Origin: Pelagibius sp048268885
GTDB taxonomy: Bacteria > Pseudomonadota > Alphaproteobacteria > Kiloniellales > Kiloniellaceae
Length of the DNA stretch: 64,000 nucleotides
NCBI GenBank assembly: GCA_048268885.1
Contig: JBLWUP010000002.1
Coordinates: 252,808-316,807 of the forward strand
Direction: 5' to 3'
The notes beneath the pieces are model-generated. The model was not told where the DNA came from. It worked only from the letters and a program-made list of their open reading frames with translations, and searched no databases. The translations under genes and the position numbers were made by a program. Numbering within the stretch: the stretch's first letter is position 1; each line of letters opens with the position of its first letter. Below are positions 42,535-49,954 of this stretch, piece by piece.

Positions 42535-42698
42535 GCCGCTGCCTCCGGCCGCGTCCGGATATTGGCTTCCTGGCGTTGCTTTGCGGTCAGTCCCGCCGCG
42601 GCGTTATCGCAGCGGGGATAGAGGACCGAGCAGATCTTCGGCGTGTCCTGAGGCATGCCGTCCCCGGTTCCGGGGCGGCTCCCTTCGTGTGATCCCAT
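42531..42698 (-). CDS. Short ORF (55 aa) coupled to ligI, unrecognised
   Basis: A 55-aa frame, MGSHEGSRPGTGDG... ending EANIRTRPEAAA, has AGGAAG 8 nt before its ATG and its TGA overlaps the ligI GTG by 4 nt. It contains a pair of Cys (PKICSVLYPRC). No family is recognised and composition is not strongly protein-like. It may be a leader peptide that couples ligI translation, a true small protein, or chance. Confidence 0.35.
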   Translation of the reverse strand: MGSHEGSRPGTGDGMPQDTPKICSVLYPRCDNAAAGLTAKQRQEANIRTRPEAAA

Positions 42699-43065
42699 TG
42701 TGAACGCTTCCTGCCTAAGATTTTCATTTTTTGTTTTTTCTGTATGCGGCCGCGTGCTTGAGCTTTCTGTGCGGGCCGTGCTGTAGCGACTCGCCCTTTC
42801 CCGCTTGTGGCCGTCACAACGATGTCGCTGGCCGCGCCCTGAGGCGCGCCAGATCTCCATAACCGTACTGCCGGGGCGATTCCTGCGGAAATAAGAAATA
42901 TACCTACGGCCATAAGCGGGAGCTATGGCCGTAGGCTGCGCGCGGCGCCGTCAAGAAGGCGGCCTGAGAGGGCGGCGGGGGATTAGTCTTTTGTAATCCC
43001 AAGAGGAATGCGGGTGGAGGTTGCGGTTTCCGGGGGGCGCCGGCCGGACCGGCGCCATTAGTTGT
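42699..43065. other. Intergenic region with a perfect 12-bp inverted repeat
   Basis: No convincing gene is seen. A perfect 12-bp inverted repeat, CCTACGGCCATA (42903-42914) and TATGGCCGTAGG (42924-42935), with a 9-nt loop, stands upstream of the ligI operon. It has no T-run on either side, so it is not a typical terminator. A GC-rich hairpin (GGCGCCGG / CCGGCGCC near 43036-43056) follows the DUF2218 remnant. The stretch near 42720-42760 is AT-rich and could hold the ligI promoter. Confidence 0.5.
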
Positions 43066-43296
43066 TCAGGCCCCGCGCCAGTCGATCCGGATCTCTTCAC
43101 GAAAGGCAAAGCGCAGCAGGTGACGGGCGACGACGTCTTGCAGTTGCGCCATATGCTCACTGTCGGGCGCCGCCAGTGAAAGCCGCAGCACCCCGTTTCC
43201 GGCTTCCAGGCGGCAGTCGCCGAGGGAGAAGGAGATCCGGCCCGCTTGGCTGTCGAAGCTGACCGGGCGCTTGACGGCGCCGCGCTGCTGCGTCTG
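43066..43296 (-). pseudogene. 5'-truncated DUF2218 family remnant
   Basis: The frame encodes 76 residues ending with DVVARHLLRFAFREEIRIDW, preceded by RPVSFDSQAGRISFSLGDC. This is the C-terminal three-quarters of a DUF2218 protein. An in-frame stop lies just upstream (43297-43299), no start codon precedes the conserved part, and the usual N-terminal Tyr-Leu/Cys-His helix is missing. It is therefore broken or truncated, perhaps by the rearrangement that placed nasT next to it. Confidence 0.6.
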
Positions 43297-43382
43297 TTAT
43301 AGGGAAAAGGTTACGGGGTCTTGGGGAGGATCCGCCCATCGAATAAGGCCGGCAAATCCACGCCGCTGCAGGATGGGTCAGG

Positions 43383-43976
43383 GTGTCTAACAGTATTTCC
43401 ACGATGAAGATCGCGGTGGTCGACCCGCAGTCGGACCGCGCGGATGTCATAGAGGAGGGCCTGCGCGATGCGGGCTACCGGGACATCCACCATATTTCAG
43501 AGATGTCGGGGCTGCTGGAGCGGCTGAGCGAGCTCGCGCCCGACGTCATCCTGATCGATCTGGAAAATCCCAACCGCGACGTGCTGGAGCAGATGTTCGA
43601 GGTCTCGCGCCTGGTCCGCCGCCCCACCGCCATGTTCGTCGACGACAGCGACATGAGCATGATCGAGGCGGCGGTGGAGGCGGGCGTCGGGGCCTACGTG
43701 GTCGACGGCATGAAGAAGGAGCGCATCAAGGCGATCCTCGCCACCGCGATCAGCCGCTTCAACACCTTCTCCCGGCTGCAGTCGGAATTGCAGGCGACCA
43801 AGGCGGCGCTGGCCGAACGCAAGGTCATCGACCGCGCCAAGGGCATCCTCATGAAGGCCAAGGGCCTCAGCGAGGACGAGGCCTACGCCCTGCTGCGCAA
43901 GACGGCGATGAGTCAGAGCAAGAAGCTTTCGGAGATCGCCCAGAGCATCGTCACCGCCGCGGAGCTCCTCTCTTGA
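43383..43976 (+). CDS. nasT: NasT-type ANTAR response regulator (transcription antiterminator)
   Basis: 197-aa RNA-binding regulator. The N-terminal receiver-like domain (MKIAVVDPQSDRADVIEEGL; VILIDLEN) lacks some acidic phosphorylation residues of true receivers, as NasT proteins do. The C-terminal ANTAR domain (~126-187) has ERKVIDRAKGILMKAKGLSE and YALLRKTAM. NasT binds paired hairpins in leader RNA and prevents termination when released by NasS in nitrate. GTG 43383 is one start; the ATG at 43404 (MKIAVVD) is an alternative. It overlaps nasS by 4 nt. Confidence 0.9.
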   Translation: MSNSISTMKIAVVDPQSDRADVIEEGLRDAGYRDIHHISEMSGLLERLSELAPDVILIDLENPNRDVLEQMFEVSRLVRRPTAMFVDDSDMSMIEAAVEAGVGAYVVDGMKKERIKAILATAISRFNTFSRLQSELQATKAALAERKVIDRAKGILMKAKGLSEDEAYALLRKTAMSQSKKLSEIAQSIVTAAELLS

Positions 43977-45235
43977 GCCGGCATCATGCGCGCATCGGCT
44001 TCATCCCGCTGGTCGATGCGGCGGTGCTGGTGGCGGCGAAGGAGCTCGATTTCGCGGCGGCCGAGGGCGTGGATCTGGAGCTCTGCCGAGAAACCTCCTG
44101 GTCCAACATCCGCGACAAGGTGGCCTTCGGCCTTTTCGAAGGGGCGCATATGCTGGCGCCCATGCCGATCGCCATGCGCCTGGGGCTCGGCTCGGTGGCG
44201 CACGAGGCGGTGGCGCCTTTCGTTCTGAATGTGAACGGCAACGCCATCTCGGTCTCGCGCGCGCTGGCTGGCGTCATGGCCGAAATCGAGCCGGGTGCGC
44301 CCGACGGGGGGGCCGATGGCGCGACGCCGGCGGCGCTGGCGCGCATGGCCGCCGCCATCCGCGCCCTCCATGCCCGGCGGGAGGCGCCGCTGACCTTCGG
44401 CGTGCCCTTCCCCTTTTCCTGCCACGCCTACGAACTGCGCCACGCCCTCGCCCATGCCGGCCTCGCCACCGGCCATGAGGTGGAAATCGTCGTAGTGCCG
44501 CCGCCCTTGATGGTGGACGCCCTGCGCGCCGGCAAGCTGGACGGTTTCTGCGTCGGCGAGCCCTGGAACAGCGTCGCGGTCGACGCCGAACTGGCCGAGA
44601 TCGTGCTGCCGGGCGCCGCGGTCTGGCAGTTCGCGCCGGAGAAGGTGCTGGGCCTGCGCCAGGAGTGGGCCGAGTCGAACCAGGAAACGCTTTTCGCCCT
44701 GCTGCGCGCCCTCTACAAGGCGGCGCTCTGGGCCGACCGGGCGGAGAACCACGTCACCCTTTCGGAGATCCTGGCGCGCGAGGCCTACCTCGACCTGCCG
44801 GCAGAAGTCATCGAACGCTCCCTCAACGGCCGCCTGACCCTGGCGCCCGACGGCCGCCAGGGTCTGTTCGAGGATTTTCTGGTCCTGCAGCGCAAGGCGG
44901 CGACCTTCCCCTGGCGTTCCTTCGCCCTGTGGATCTACGCCCAGATGGTGCGCGCCGGCCAGGTCGCGCACAGCCCGGAACGCCTTGCCGCGGTGCAGCA
45001 GGCCTTCCGGCCGGACCTCTACCGCGAAGCCCTGGGGCCGGCCGGAGTCGACCTGCCCGGCGCCAGCGAGAAGGTCGAAGGCGCCCTGGCGGGCGAGACT
45101 CCGGTGGCGTCCAGCGGCGGCAGGCTGTTCCTCGGGCCGGACCGCTTCTTCGACGGAACCGTGTTCGATCCCAACGGCTTGGACGACTACCTCACGGCTG
45201 CCGGGCCGACCGGCCGCGGCCTGCTGGGCGGGTGA
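43973..45235 (+). CDS. nasS: NasS-type nitrate sensor (NrtA-like, cytoplasmic)
   Basis: 420-aa homologue of nitrate-binding NrtA without a signal peptide. It opens HARIGFIPLVDAAVLVAAKE and carries the nitrate-site region WSNIRDKVAFGLFEGAHMLAPMP and GFCVGEPWN. NasS holds NasT inactive until nitrate or nitrite binds. The start is a TTG overlapping the nasT stop (TTGA) with GGAG 6 nt before it, so the two are translated together. The ~325 bp after it hold the regulatory leader of nrtA. Confidence 0.88.
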   Translation: MSRHHARIGFIPLVDAAVLVAAKELDFAAAEGVDLELCRETSWSNIRDKVAFGLFEGAHMLAPMPIAMRLGLGSVAHEAVAPFVLNVNGNAISVSRALAGVMAEIEPGAPDGGADGATPAALARMAAAIRALHARREAPLTFGVPFPFSCHAYELRHALAHAGLATGHEVEIVVVPPPLMVDALRAGKLDGFCVGEPWNSVAVDAELAEIVLPGAAVWQFAPEKVLGLRQEWAESNQETLFALLRALYKAALWADRAENHVTLSEILAREAYLDLPAEVIERSLNGRLTLAPDGRQGLFEDFLVLQRKAATFPWRSFALWIYAQMVRAGQVAHSPERLAAVQQAFRPDLYREALGPAGVDLPGASEKVEGALAGETPVASSGGRLFLGPDRFFDGTVFDPNGLDDYLTAAGPTGRGLLGG

Positions 45236-45316
45236 GGCCCCTCCGGCATGGGTTCTGGACCAAATTGCCCAAATCGTAGGCACACATAGGTTGTGCATAA
45301 AAATTAGACATTTCCG

Positions 45317-45345
45317 TTGACAGCCGCCGGCACCTGACCTAGCGT
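45317..45345 (+). promoter_or_regulatory. Predicted promoter of the nitrate assimilation operon
   Basis: A perfect TTGACA (45317-45322), a 17-nt spacer and TAGCGT (45340-45345, weak -10) predict a start near 45352. That places the first leader hairpin (from 45354) at the very 5' end of the RNA, as ANTAR-controlled leaders require. Confidence 0.55.
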
Positions 45346-45353
45346 GCACTGCA

Positions 45354-45493
45354 GCATTCGGGAGCGGCCAATGGCGGCCTGCTCCGACAAATGCCAGAGA
45401 TACAGTAGTTGCTCCGCCGCAGGAGCACCCGAGCACAGCCGCTCGACCTCGCGCCCCGAATCCGGGAGCGCGGCAGGTCGGGCGGCTTTTTTT
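45354..45493 (+). ncRNA. NasT-type ANTAR antitermination leader with intrinsic terminator
   Basis: Hairpin P1 (45354-45394): stem GGAGCGGCC/GGCC-T-GCTCC capped by the hexaloop AATGGC, with A at position 1 and G at position 4, the ANTAR recognition pattern; GCATT/AATGC extends the stem. Hairpin P2 (45410-45427): TGCTCC/GGAGCA with hexaloop GCCGCA, which keeps G4 but not A1. A terminator follows (45438-45493): long GC-rich stem (GCCGC/GCGGC, CGACCT/AGGTCG, CCCG/CGGG) and seven T. NasT would bind P1-P2 and let transcription reach nrtA. Confidence 0.75.
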
Positions 45494-45560
45494 GTGCCTC
45501 ACGCAGGCGAAAGGGGACCGGCAGGCAGAAGCCGGCTCCCGGAAGAACAGGGGACAGACA

Positions 45561-46943
45561 ATGCAGATCTTTTCCACTTTGCGCGGCGTTGTTCTTGGGG
45601 TCGGGGTGAGCCTGGCGGCCGCCGCGATGCCCGCCCAGGCCGAGATGCTGGACGTCGAGAAGGACGAGCTGAAGTTCGGCTTCATCAAGCTGACCGACAT
45701 GGCCCCCTTGGCCGTCGCTTACGAGAAGGGCTACTTCGAGGACGAGGGCCTCTTCGTCACCCTGGAGCCGCAGGCCAATTGGAAGGTCCTGCTGGACGGC
45801 GTCATCACCGGGGAACTGGACGGCGCCCACATGCTGGCCGGCCAGCCGCTGGCCGCCACCATCGGCTTCGGCACCAAGGCCCACATCATCACCCCCTTCT
45901 CCATGGACCTGAACGGCAACGGCATCACCGTGTCGAACGAGGTCTGGGAGATGATGAAAAAACACATCCCTATGGAAAACGGCAAGCCGGTCCATCCGAT
46001 CAAGGCCGACTACCTGAAGCCGGTGATCGAGCAGTTCCGGGCCGAGGGCAAGCCTTTCAACATGGGCATGGTCTTCCCGGTCTCGACCCATAACTACGAG
46101 CTGCGCTACTGGCTCGCCGCCGGCGGCATCCACCCCGGCTTCTATTCCGAAGACAACATCACGGGCCAGATCCAGGCCGAGGCCCTGTTGTCGGTGACGC
46201 CGCCGCCGCAGATGCCGGCGACCCTGGAGGCCGGGACCATCAGCGGCTACTGCGTCGGTGAGCCCTGGAACCAGCAGGCGGTCTTCAAGGGGATCGGCGT
46301 GCCGGTGATCACCGACTACGAGATCTGGAAGGACAATCCGGAAAAGGTCTTCGGCATCACCAAGGACTTCGCCGAGCAGTATCCCAACACCACCCTGGCG
46401 CTGACCAAGGCGCTGATCCGCGCCGCCAAGTGGCTGGACGAGAACGACAACGCCAACCGCATGGAAGCGGTGGAGATCCTCTCGCGCTCCGAGTACGTCG
46501 GCGCCGATGCGGAGGTCATCGCCAACTCCATGACCGGCACCTTCGAGTACGAGAAGGGCGACAAGCGTCCGGTGCCGGACTTCAACGTCTTCTACCGCTA
46601 CTACGCCACCTATCCCTACTACTCGGACGCCGTCTGGTACCTGACGCAGATGCGCCGCTGGGGCCAGATCGCCGACCAGAAGGCGGACGACTGGTACATC
46701 GACGTCGCCAAGCAGGTCTACCGCCCGGACATCTACCTGCAGGCCGCGCGCCTGGTGGTCGAGGACGGGAACGCCGCCGAGGCCGACTTCCCCTGGGACA
46801 GCGACGGTTTCCGCAAGCCGCAGAGCGAATTCATCGACGGCGTCACCTTCGACGGCCGCAAGCCCAACGCCTATCTGGAGCTCTTCCCGATCGGCCTGAA
46901 GGGCGGCCAAAAGGTCGAGGAGAACGTGGTGGTGGGCGGCTGA
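45561..46943 (+). CDS. nrtA: Nitrate ABC transporter substrate-binding protein (NrtA)
   Basis: 460-aa periplasmic nitrate/nitrite-binding protein. A signal peptide to ~27 (after AQA) precedes EMLDVEKDELKFGFIKLTDMAPLAVAYEKG. The nitrate-pocket region includes GAHMLAGQPLAATIGFGTKA and GYCVGEPWNQQAVFK. It resembles NasS over its length but is exported. The ATG at 45561 follows GGGGAC after the leader terminator. It is the first structural gene of the nitrate operon. Confidence 0.93.
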   Translation: MQIFSTLRGVVLGVGVSLAAAAMPAQAEMLDVEKDELKFGFIKLTDMAPLAVAYEKGYFEDEGLFVTLEPQANWKVLLDGVITGELDGAHMLAGQPLAATIGFGTKAHIITPFSMDLNGNGITVSNEVWEMMKKHIPMENGKPVHPIKADYLKPVIEQFRAEGKPFNMGMVFPVSTHNYELRYWLAAGGIHPGFYSEDNITGQIQAEALLSVTPPPQMPATLEAGTISGYCVGEPWNQQAVFKGIGVPVITDYEIWKDNPEKVFGITKDFAEQYPNTTLALTKALIRAAKWLDENDNANRMEAVEILSRSEYVGADAEVIANSMTGTFEYEKGDKRPVPDFNVFYRYYATYPYYSDAVWYLTQMRRWGQIADQKADDWYIDVAKQVYRPDIYLQAARLVVEDGNAAEADFPWDSDGFRKPQSEFIDGVTFDGRKPNAYLELFPIGLKGGQKVEENVVVGG

Positions 46944-46964
46944 GGTGGTGCCGTCTCACATATC

Positions 46965-47062
46965 GTCACCCTCGGGCGTGACCCGAGGGTCCAGGGCCGC
47001 CAGCACGCCGGTCGCCCTGGTTCCCGGCTCGCACTCGCTAACGCTCGTTTGGCCGGGATGAC
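46965..47062. repeat. Palindromic repeat pair, copy 3 (one unit interrupted)
   Basis: A 29-nt unit at 46965-46993 (GTCACCCTCGGG...CGAGGGTCCA) faces an inverted unit at 47018-47062 (TGGTTCCCGG ... CCGGGATGAC) whose centre is expanded by 16 nt holding CTCGC/GCGAG-like half-palindromes. It lies in the nrtA-nrtB gap. Confidence 0.75.
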
Positions 47063-47120
47063 GGCCTGAGTGAACAGCGAAGACCATTCACACCTTAGGT
47101 ACCCCCAGGAGAGACCGAAG

Positions 47121-48215
47121 ATGACGGCCACCGACATCAACAGCGCCGCCGAGATGACGGGCAAGGAGTCTGCCGCCGAGCGGCGGGCGCGGTTCCTGGC
47201 CGTCATCGGCAAGGCCGATATGTACCTGAACCTCGTGGCGCTCGGCTGGCTGACGCCACTGCTGAAGATCGCCGCCGGGGAACCCGCGCGCCATCACCTG
47301 AAGGAAGTCTGGCGCAGCCTGGTCCTGCCGCTGCTGGGCATCGGCATCTTCCTCGGGCTCTGGGCGCAGACGGCGCCGATGGTGAACACCTCCCTGGGCG
47401 CAATCCCCGGCCCGATGCAGGTCTGGGAGCAGGTCGAGAACCTCTACGACGATCACCTGCGCGAGCGGGAGAAGGAGGCGGCCTTCTACGAGCGCCAGGA
47501 TCGGCGCAACGACAAGCTGATCGCCGCGGGCAAGGCGGACAAGGTGAAGGTCCGCAGCTACACCGGCCACCCAACCTATCTCGACCAGATCATCACCTCG
47601 CTGGAGACCGTGGCCATGGGCTTCCTCATCGCCACCCTGGTGGCGGTGCCGCTCGGCATCCTCTGTGGTCTTTCGCCCGGCGTGAGCGCGGCGCTCAATC
47701 CCTTGATTCAGATCTTCAAGCCGGTTTCGCCGCTGGCCTGGCTGCCGCTGGTGACCATGGTGGTCTCGGCGCTGATGTCCAGCAGCGACGGGCTCTTCGC
47801 CAAGTCTTTCATCGTCTCGGCGGTCACCGTGACGCTCTGTTCGCTGTGGCCGACCCTCATCAATACCGCCTACGGCGTGTCCTCCATCGACAAGGACCTG
47901 ATGAACGTCGGCCGGGTGCTGAAGCTTTCCTGGCCCAGCAAGGTGGTGAAGCTGGTGCTGCCCTCGGCCCTGCCGCTGATCTTCACCGGCCTGCGCCTCT
48001 CGCTGGGCGTCGGCTGGATGGTGCTGATCGCCGCCGAGATGCTGGCGCAGAACCCGGGGCTCGGGAAGTTCGTCTGGGACGAGTTCCAGAACGGCTCCTC
48101 CTCCTCGCTGGCGAAAATCATGGTGGCGGTGCTGACCATCGGCCTCATCGGCGTCCTGCTGGACCGCATGATGTACGCCCTGCAGACCATGTTCACCTAC
48201 TCGGCCAACCGCTAA
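47121..48215 (+). CDS. nrtB: Nitrate ABC transporter permease (NrtB)
   Basis: 364-aa inner-membrane permease. After an N-terminal ~80-residue region and a first helix (VLPLLGIGIFLGLWAQ), a hydrophilic stretch rich in Arg, Glu and Lys precedes the usual five-helix BPD core. The core has the docking loop GVSSIDKDLMNVGRVLKL and LRLSLGVGWMVLIAAEML. The ATG at 47121 with AGGAGA upstream is preferred to a GTG 51 nt earlier, which is next to the repeat element. Confidence 0.9.
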   Translation: MTATDINSAAEMTGKESAAERRARFLAVIGKADMYLNLVALGWLTPLLKIAAGEPARHHLKEVWRSLVLPLLGIGIFLGLWAQTAPMVNTSLGAIPGPMQVWEQVENLYDDHLREREKEAAFYERQDRRNDKLIAAGKADKVKVRSYTGHPTYLDQIITSLETVAMGFLIATLVAVPLGILCGLSPGVSAALNPLIQIFKPVSPLAWLPLVTMVVSALMSSSDGLFAKSFIVSAVTVTLCSLWPTLINTAYGVSSIDKDLMNVGRVLKLSWPSKVVKLVLPSALPLIFTGLRLSLGVGWMVLIAAEMLAQNPGLGKFVWDEFQNGSSSSLAKIMVAVLTIGLIGVLLDRMMYALQTMFTYSANR

Positions 48216-48229
48216 GGGGACGCGAAACC

Positions 48230-49954
48230 ATGGCTTTCCTGGAATTGAAAGGCGTCTCCAAGTCCTACGGCGCGGGTGCCTCGCAGACCCCGGTGCTGCG
48301 CGACATCAACCTCGCGGTCGAGGAAGGCGAGTTCGTCGCCATCGTCGGCTTCTCCGGTTCCGGCAAGACCACGCTGATCTCCGCCATGGCCGGGCTTATC
48401 GCGCCGGACAGCGGCGAGGTGCTGCTGAAGGGCGCGCCGGTCACCGGGCCGGGCCCGGACCGCGGCGTGGTGTTCCAGAGCTATTCCCTCATGCCCTGGC
48501 TGACGGTCTACGGCAACGTGGCGCTGGCGGTGGGGGCGGCCTTCAAGAGCCTCTCCAAGAAGGAACGTGACGCCAAGGTGCGCCACTACATCGACATGGT
48601 CGGCCTCACGCCGGCGATGGACCGGCGCCCGGCGGAACTCTCCGGCGGCATGCGCCAGCGGGTCGCCGTGGCCCGGGCGCTGGCCATGAGCCCGGAGATC
48701 CTGCTGCTCGACGAGCCGCTCTCCGCGCTCGACGCGCTGACCCGCGCCAAGCTGCAGGACGAGATCGAGCGGATCTGGGAAGACGACCGCAAGACGGTCA
48801 TCCTCATTACCAACGACGTCGACGAAGCCCTGCTGCTGGCCGACCGCATCATCCCGCTGAAGCCGGGACCGGATGCCACCTTCGGGCCGGCCTTCAAGGT
48901 CGACCTGCCGCGCCCGCGCGACCGCGGCGCCATGAACCACGACCCGGCCTTCAAGAAGCTGCGCGGCGAGGTGACGCAATACCTCATGGGCGTCGGCATG
49001 GAGCGCGGCGCCGAGTCCGAGGTGGTGGTGGAGCTGCCGAAGGTGACGCCGATCACCCAGAGCGATCCGCCGCCGCCGGCCTACCAGAACGCCGCCAAGT
49101 CGCCGATCGAGCGCGGCTACGTCGAATTCTTCAAGCTGCAGAAGGTCTATCCGACGCCCAAGGGGCCGCTGACCGTGGTCGAGTCCTTCGATCTGAAGCT
49201 GCGCCAGGGCGAGTTCGTCTCGCTCATCGGCCATTCCGGCTGCGGCAAGTCGACGGTGCTCTCCATGACCGCCGGGCTGACCCCGATCTCCGGCGGCGGC
49301 ATCGTGCTGGACGGCAAGGAAGTGACCGACGCCGGTCCCGACCGCGCGGTGGTGTTCCAGGCCCCTTCGCTGATGCCCTGGCTGACGGCGCGCGAGAACG
49401 TGGCCCTCGGCGTCGACCGGGTCTACCCCCACGCCAGCGAGGCCGAACGCCGCGACATCATCGAATACTACCTAGCCCGCGTCGGCCTCGGCGATGCCAT
49501 GGACAAGGCGGCCAGCGAGCTCTCCAACGGCATGAAGCAGCGTGTCGGCATCGCCCGCGCCTTCGCCCTCTCGCCCAAGCTGCTGCTGCTCGACGAGCCC
49601 TTCGGCATGCTCGACAGCCTGACCCGCTGGGAACTGCAGGAAGTGCTGATGGACGTCTGGCGGCGCACCGAGGTGACGGCGGTCTGCGTCACCCACGACG
49701 TCGACGAGGCCATCCTGCTGGGCGACCGCGTGGTGATGATGACCAACGGCCCGCGGGCGACCATCGGCAACATCATGGAGGTCGATATCCCGCGGCCGCG
49801 CACCCGCAAGGCGTTGCTCGATCACCCCGACTACTACACCTACCGCGAGGAACTGCTCGATTTCCTGGAGGCCTACGAAGGCGGCGCCAACCCGGCGCCC
49901 CGGGAAGCTTCCGGGGCAGACGACGCAAGCGAAGAAGAAGAGGAGGCGGCCTGA
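48230..49954 (+). CDS. Nitrate ABC transporter ATP-binding protein, two fused ATPase domains
   Basis: 574-aa protein containing two complete NrtD-like ATPases. Domain 1 (~1-235) has Walker A GFSGSGKTT (40-48), LSGGMRQRV and LLLDEPLSALD. Domain 2 (~300-540) has GHSGCGKST, LSNGMKQRV and LLLDEPFGMLD. Both carry the VVFQ-x-(P/S)-SLMPWLT Q-loop of the nitrate/sulfonate group. The C-terminus is acidic (DDASEEEEEAA). The fusion replaces the separate ATPases of other nitrate importers. It overlaps nirB by one base. Confidence 0.92.
   Translation: MAFLELKGVSKSYGAGASQTPVLRDINLAVEEGEFVAIVGFSGSGKTTLISAMAGLIAPDSGEVLLKGAPVTGPGPDRGVVFQSYSLMPWLTVYGNVALAVGAAFKSLSKKERDAKVRHYIDMVGLTPAMDRRPAELSGGMRQRVAVARALAMSPEILLLDEPLSALDALTRAKLQDEIERIWEDDRKTVILITNDVDEALLLADRIIPLKPGPDATFGPAFKVDLPRPRDRGAMNHDPAFKKLRGEVTQYLMGVGMERGAESEVVVELPKVTPITQSDPPPPAYQNAAKSPIERGYVEFFKLQKVYPTPKGPLTVVESFDLKLRQGEFVSLIGHSGCGKSTVLSMTAGLTPISGGGIVLDGKEVTDAGPDRAVVFQAPSLMPWLTARENVALGVDRVYPHASEAERRDIIEYYLARVGLGDAMDKAASELSNGMKQRVGIARAFALSPKLLLLDEPFGMLDSLTRWELQEVLMDVWRRTEVTAVCVTHDVDEAILLGDRVVMMTNGPRATIGNIMEVDIPRPRTRKALLDHPDYYTYREELLDFLEAYEGGANPAPREASGADDASEEEEEAA

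Noticed and set aside
42587..42913. 108-aa minus-strand frame upstream of ligI
   Set aside because: No family resemblance and low-complexity basic composition; the alternative frame with a ribosome-binding site and GTGA overlap is the better candidate.
45254..45270. Sigma54-like TGG...TTGC near the nasS stop
   Set aside because: The spacing between GG and GC is 8 nt instead of 10, so it does not fit a -24/-12 promoter.
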